In this document: in pieces, positions 61,585 to 64,000 of the stretch | How the letters are laid out: the number at the start of each line of letters is the position of its first letter | Numbering within the stretch: the stretch's first letter is position 1 | Assembly: GCA_947623455.1 (NCBI GenBank) | Contig: OX392538.1 | Coordinates: 22,505,001-22,569,000, forward strand | Reading direction: 5' to 3' | DNA from: Mimachlamys varia | Lineage: Eukaryota > Mollusca > Bivalvia > Pectinida > Pectinidae | DNA: 64,000 nt | Notes under the pieces: model-generated | What the model saw: the letters and a program-made list of their open reading frames with translations, nothing else | Told to the model about the DNA's origin: nothing | Database searches by the model: none | Program-made: the position numbers and the translations under genes

Positions 61585-62166
61585 TTGTTACTTTATCGAC
61601 GATTCATAAACCAATCGTTATTGTTTCAAGATGGAGAAGGCTGTCAACTATACTTCAAGAAACGTAGTGGCAATAAGAACAGAAGTGCACGCAATGTAAA
61701 TAGTCCACAATATAAATGGCTCCTAGATACGCTGGTGCAACAAGGATTGATGTCAGCAAAGGAACAAGCACTCATTTGCCAGAAGTGCTACATGAAGTAT
61801 CTTCGGAACAAAAATCAGCCTGAACCTGAACCCGCACAGAACCAGGAAATAGAGGAAGAAGACGACTCCCCGTCCAAAATCCTGCTGTTGCTGACCCTTC
61901 ATGATCTTTTAAATGGATCATCTTCACACAAAAAATGCTGTCTCTGTCTTGTTACCTTTGCAATAAATGGAACAAAATCATCAGTCTTACCAAAACGTGC
62001 AAGACATCACCTGATCTATTCACACAATCTGCGGTGTCCCACCTCATCCCGCGTCTGCTCCATTCACCTTATTGGTAACGACTTAGATCCGTCTACAGAG
62101 GTTGTCCTTGATGGAAGAGGTTCCTTGGAATCTCAGTTACCATCAAAATCATTAATGACCTCCTAG
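61585..62166 (+). CDS. THAP-like zinc-finger N-terminal part of a DDE transposase
   Basis: Open frame of about 190 codons with no in-frame ATG near its start, so an upstream exon is likely; an acceptor-like TTGTTTCAAG ends at 61,631. Counting from 61,585 as residue 1, a first pair of cysteines is at 65 and 68 (ICQKC), a Glu/Pro-rich linker at 79-97, and then C118-x2-C121-x36-C158-x2-H161. This spacing fits the C2CH signature of THAP domains, which bind DNA at transposon ends. The frame stops at 62,164, while the transposase continues in another frame from about 62,128. The two are probably one protein split by an indel, a frameshift or an unrecognised small intron. Role: DNA recognition for the transposase downstream. 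Confidence 0.65.
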   Translation: MLLYRRFINQSLLFQDGEGCQLYFKKRSGNKNRSARNVNSPQYKWLLDTLVQQGLMSAKEQALICQKCYMKYLRNKNQPEPEPAQNQEIEEEDDSPSKILLLLTLHDLLNGSSSHKKCCLCLVTFAINGTKSSVLPKRARHHLIYSHNLRCPTSSRVCSIHLIGNDLDPSTEVVLDGRGSLESQLPSKSLMTS

Positions 62167-63119
62167 AAGTGTCGCACATCCTTTCACAGAACCAGTCTGC
62201 GTTTGCAATAGGCTTTTCTTCTCTTGATGACTCGGCATGCATGGCCTGGACAGGTTGGTCCAAAGATCAGTTCCTCGAAATCCACTCGCACTGTTCCCCA
62301 TATCTTTCATTTGGTATATATACCAAGACTACACACGATGCTCTACTACTGTTGTGGGTAAAACTGAAAACCGATATTTCCTGGAGTCAGTGTTCTTCTC
62401 TTTTTGGAATTTCCAAGTCAAGTGTGTCCAAAACTTTCCACTCCATAGTACAGACATTAGACACATCGATAGTCCCACAATTTCTAGGTCCGGATCACTT
62501 GACAAGAGAACAGTTGCTCGGGCACAATACTGTCTTTTCAGAAGCATTTTTTGGAGATAAAGCCACTGCCATATTAGATGGCACCTATATTTATATCCCG
62601 AAATGCTCCAACCACAAGCTCCAGAGAATGTCCTACTGTAGCCAGAAGAAGAGAAACTATCTCAAATTCATGAGCATCGCCTTACCAGATGGCTACATTC
62701 TGGACACAGTAGGACCATTCACTGGCAGCGAAAATGATGCTACAATTACAAAAAAAGACATGGACAAGCTAGTTACTTGGCTACAACCAGATGACAATGT
62801 CGTCGTTGACCGAGGTTTTAGAGATGTCCTACCAGTTCTCGAAGCCTCTGGCCTCAATGCTAGCATGCCGTCATACCTGAAACACGGTCAAAGTCAACAT
62901 TCTGACGTCCAAGCAAATCTTGACAGAACTATCACCAAATCAAGGTGGATTGTGGAATCCTATCATGGTCGTCTGAAACACTGGACGTTCTTCCGAACGC
63001 AATTGGTGTCTAACAGCTTTATCAATGTCATCGAGGCTTTGCTTCGAACCATCACAGCCTGTCTGAATGGTATTAGAGGACCGATCTACCAGAGATCTCC
63101 AGAGAGAGATGCCAAATAA
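62128..63119 (+). CDS. DDE_Tnp_4 transposase (ISL2EU/Harbinger-like)
   Basis: Cut-and-paste transposase. Numbered from the GTG codon at 62,169, it has a helix-turn-helix of the Tnp_4 type at about 69-95 (DISWSQCSSLFGISKSSVSK) and an RNase H-fold catalytic core with Asp137 (AILDGTYIYI), Asp214 (VVVDRGFRD) and Glu263 (RWIVESYHGRLKHW), so the DDE triad is complete. No ATG is placed well for a start. The same frame is open upstream to 62,128 (FLGISVTIKIINDLL), and no stop interrupts the 316 codons after the GTG. It overlaps the preceding zinc-finger frame by about 40 nt, and a SWIM ORF follows in the same orientation. Together this matches the ISL2EU/IS4EU branch of the PIF/Harbinger group; that sub-branch call is from memory. 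The gene may be inactive because of the frame change upstream. Confidence 0.9.
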
Positions 63120-63187
63120 AATAAAAGAATACCGAAGCGTCAACATAATCATAATCCAAACCAAAGATAGGCTAAAGGCTGAATGTA

Positions 63188-63690
63188 TGAAGGACCGTTT
63201 GACAACACCGAATGGTTTAGCTCAGAGAGTCAAGACAGATTCGGATCTATCTAGACGGGCAAGGTCCGAGTTTGTCAAGACGGATGCATCTTCCGTACTG
63301 TTTCCCCGTCTCGATATCGATTACTTGAGAACCATTACGTGTGGAACGTATCAGATATCTCTGGCTCCTGGTTACATCGCCGAACATTTAAGTGATTATG
63401 GAGACTATGAGGTGTGGCTTTACCAGCACTCCCAAGACCTTCTCCGATGTCAAATACATTCTGGATACAAAAGCCAAACGAAATATAACGTTTGGATACG
63501 GTTCACCGTTTCACCCGATGATAAGGCCCCAATAAAAGCTTACTACTGCCAGTGCCCAGTTGGAGAGAGAACGATGGGAATGTGTGCACACATCTCCAGT
63601 ATCTTGTACTACCTTGGATATTACAGGGCGCTGGAAAACCCTCGACCATTACAACCACAGGTAAAGAAATTCCGACAAAACTTGAAATAG
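63188..63690 (+). CDS. SWIM zinc-finger protein of the DNA transposon
   Basis: The frame is open from 63,067, but the first 50 nt overlap the transposase, so the ATG at 63,188 (MKDRLTTPNG) is the better start, giving 167 residues. A spliced start is also possible. The C-terminal half has a SWIM zinc finger: YYCQCPVGERTMGMCAHISS, i.e. C-x-C-x9-C-x-H, preceded by a beta-strand-rich YNVWIRFTV segment. SWIM fingers bind DNA or protein partners. In invertebrate ISL2EU-type elements a SWIM region often comes with a YqaJ nuclease; none is seen here, since the frame ends at 63,690. Gene order THAP-DDE-SWIM on one strand suggests one transposon. Confidence 0.75.
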
Positions 63691-64000
63691 TTTTCCATGC
63701 GGCAACATAGTGCATATGTCGAAAGTATGTTTGGGGCTCGATATGAAAGATCCCCGTTACCATGTGACTAACCAAACTTATAAATATAGGTATTATACAA
63801 TCGCCCGTAGCTATGAACACTACCGTAAATGCAAAAACCAACCAAAATCATAAGGAACACGTTTTGTTTGTTGTTCTGTCTATTTGTCAGCCAATGTCTT
63901 CAACAACGGGAACTTGTGAAGTAGCCATCTTGGATTTTTTTCATGAAAAAGTGTTTCTCAATTTTTTTCATATCTGTGTACATATTCTCAACATACCGAG
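63691..64000. other. No gene seen; transposon right flank
   Basis: AT-rich sequence after the SWIM ORF. The 112-codon minus-strand ORF overlapping the SWIM gene is a shadow. The right transposon end may lie beyond the window. Confidence 0.4.

Noticed and set aside
62329..62560. ORFs on both strands inside the transposase
   Set aside because: They overlap the catalytic frame with DDE motifs and are shadows.

Overview
The window is eukaryotic, AT-rich and poor in genes. It looks like a marine lophotrochozoan, most likely a bivalve mollusc. That guess rests on the mix of tRNA-derived SINE relics, many MITEs, long minisatellites, dispersed repeats rich in GACCTTGA and GGTTACCAT motifs, a Crypton-type tyrosine recombinase and an ISL2EU/Harbinger-like DDE transposase. 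No database search was possible, so species and repeat-family names are inference.

Layout. Positions 1-18,293 are one satellite array of a 38-bp monomer, about 480 copies. It has a nested structure: 4-mer (152 bp) higher-order units near the left end, blocks of about 2.3-2.4 kb, a 608-bp tandem duplication, and a duplication of about 3.9 kb offset by 5,361 bp. The array decays into unique DNA at 18.2-18.45 kb. From 18.5 to 35.8 kb there is intergenic or intronic DNA holding SINE relics, MITEs, minisatellites, a possible LTR remnant and two plausible phase-0 coding exons on the minus strand (25.3 and 35.5 kb). 

A 53-bp minisatellite (35.8-45.95 kb) is split by a 7,766-bp insertion (36,888-44,653). 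The insertion has 29-bp terminal inverted repeats starting CAGTTAG, a TA flank on both sides and CG-rich subterminal repeats. Its only convincing gene is an apparently intact, intron-containing Crypton/DUF3504 tyrosine recombinase on the minus strand (42,035-43,690). That gene is bracketed by copies of a 14-bp motif in direct and inverted orientation, and a perfect 66-bp inverted repeat lies just beyond its 3' end. A smaller TIR element (40,059-40,880) is nested inside. Recombinase, possible recombination sites and outer TIRs together make this the best candidate for an undescribed system. The simpler alternative is a Crypton nested in a non-autonomous TIR transposon.

From 46 to 61.5 kb there are more tandem arrays and MITEs. 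These include the third copy of a TTAA-flanked family and a MITE with a 70-bp tandem repeat inside it, followed by SINE relics at 57.9-58.3 kb. From 61.6 kb to about 63.7 kb lies a DNA transposon: a THAP-like C2CH zinc-finger region, a DDE_Tnp_4 transposase with all three acidic residues, and a SWIM zinc-finger ORF, all on the plus strand. A frame change separates the zinc-finger region from the transposase. Apart from the two transposon gene sets and a few candidate exons I see no protein-coding genes, and no rRNA or functional tRNA genes.
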